Assembly (NCBI RefSeq): GCF_013488225.1
Contig: NZ_CP041238.1
Location: 3,942,501 to 4,006,500, forward strand
DNA: 64,000 nt
Direction: 5' to 3'
Source of the DNA: Sinorhizobium mexicanum
Lineage (GTDB): Bacteria > Pseudomonadota > Alphaproteobacteria > Rhizobiales > Rhizobiaceae
A program made the translations under genes and the position numbers. This document shows positions 63,833-64,000 of this stretch, piece by piece. The notes beneath the pieces were generated by a model. That model saw nothing but the letters and a program-made list of their open reading frames with translations. It was not told where the DNA came from and did no database searches. Position 1 is the stretch's first letter; every line of letters starts with the position of its first letter.

Positions 63833-64000
63833 TCTCGCTCGACATGCTTCTCGCCGTCTTCGAATTCGAGTTCATGCGCAATGCGCTGCTGATCTCGGTC
63901 CTGATCGCAATCCCGACGGCCATGCTCTCCTGCTTCCTCGTGCTGAAGGGCTGGTCGCTGATGGGCGACGCGATCTCGCACGCGGTCTTTCCAGGCGTCG
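63829..64000 (+). CDS. sitD: Manganese ABC transporter permease SitD, partial at the window end
   Basis: ATG at 63829 overlaps the restored sitC stop in ATGA. The visible 57 residues start MISLDMLLAVFEFEFMRNAL and contain MLSCFLVLKGWSLMGDAISHAVFPG, the conserved permease motif also found near the SitC N-terminus. The gene runs off the right edge. SitC and SitD form the membrane channel of the Mn importer. Confidence 0.9.
   Translation, partial: MISLDMLLAVFEFEFMRNALLISVLIAIPTAMLSCFLVLKGWSLMGDAISHAVFPGV

Overview
The window looks like a stretch of an alphaproteobacterial chromosome from the Sinorhizobium/Ensifer group. The evidence is high-GC coding DNA with short spacers, four copies of a ~106-bp double-palindrome repeat typical of rhizobia (RIME1-like), a Mur regulator divergent from a SitABCD manganese transporter, a glycerol ABC transporter (GlpS/T/P/Q/V type), and a C5-pathway hemA next to dxr. 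The genus is inferred from gene content and recalled family knowledge; no search was run.

Region by region. 0.2-9.3 kb: a LysR regulator divergent from a branched-chain-type ABC importer (binding protein, two ATPases, two permeases) that runs into a GMC oxidoreductase and an aldehyde dehydrogenase. This reads as an uptake-plus-oxidation module for an unidentified alcohol. 9.4-16.3 kb: metH with an upstream palindromic operator candidate, an AGE epimerase / UPF0303 / ROK sugar kinase operon, a RIME1 copy and tRNA-Arg(CCU). 16.4-22 kb: an MFS exporter and a MarR regulator sharing two near-identical palindromes, a secreted META+MliC protein, dxr, and hemA with an FNR/FixK-type box upstream. 22-25.8 kb: a three-subunit molybdenum hydroxylase (form II CO-dehydrogenase-like). 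26.2-35.8 kb: a glycine-zipper lipoprotein, tamA, and a very long tamB that carries a nearly identical in-frame 1,434-bp tandem duplication.

35.9-40.3 kb: a VOC protein, an AsnC/Lrp regulator divergent from arginase and ornithine aminotransferase (arginine to glutamate semialdehyde), and a CheW. 40.4-47.8 kb: the NAD-dependent formate dehydrogenase operon fdsGBACD with a LysR gene upstream and a large inverted-repeat element between fdsB and fdsA. 47.9-57.6 kb: an SDR, then glpR, glpD and the glycerol importer operon. 58-60.6 kb: an NCS2 nucleobase permease and an EamA permease. 60.6-64 kb: mur, a Mur box, sitA, sitB, a sitC whose 3' part is shifted at three places, and the start of sitD running off the window.

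The most notable observations are the tamB duplication, the broken sitC, the inverted-repeat element inside the fds operon, and several operator candidates read directly from the DNA: the paired MarR palindromes, 11-bp phased repeats before glpD, a GAAC-N7-GAAC LexA-type box, the metH palindrome, the hemA FNR/FixK box, the AsnC/arginase palindrome and the fds LysR sites. No CRISPR array, prophage, transposase gene or rRNA was seen.
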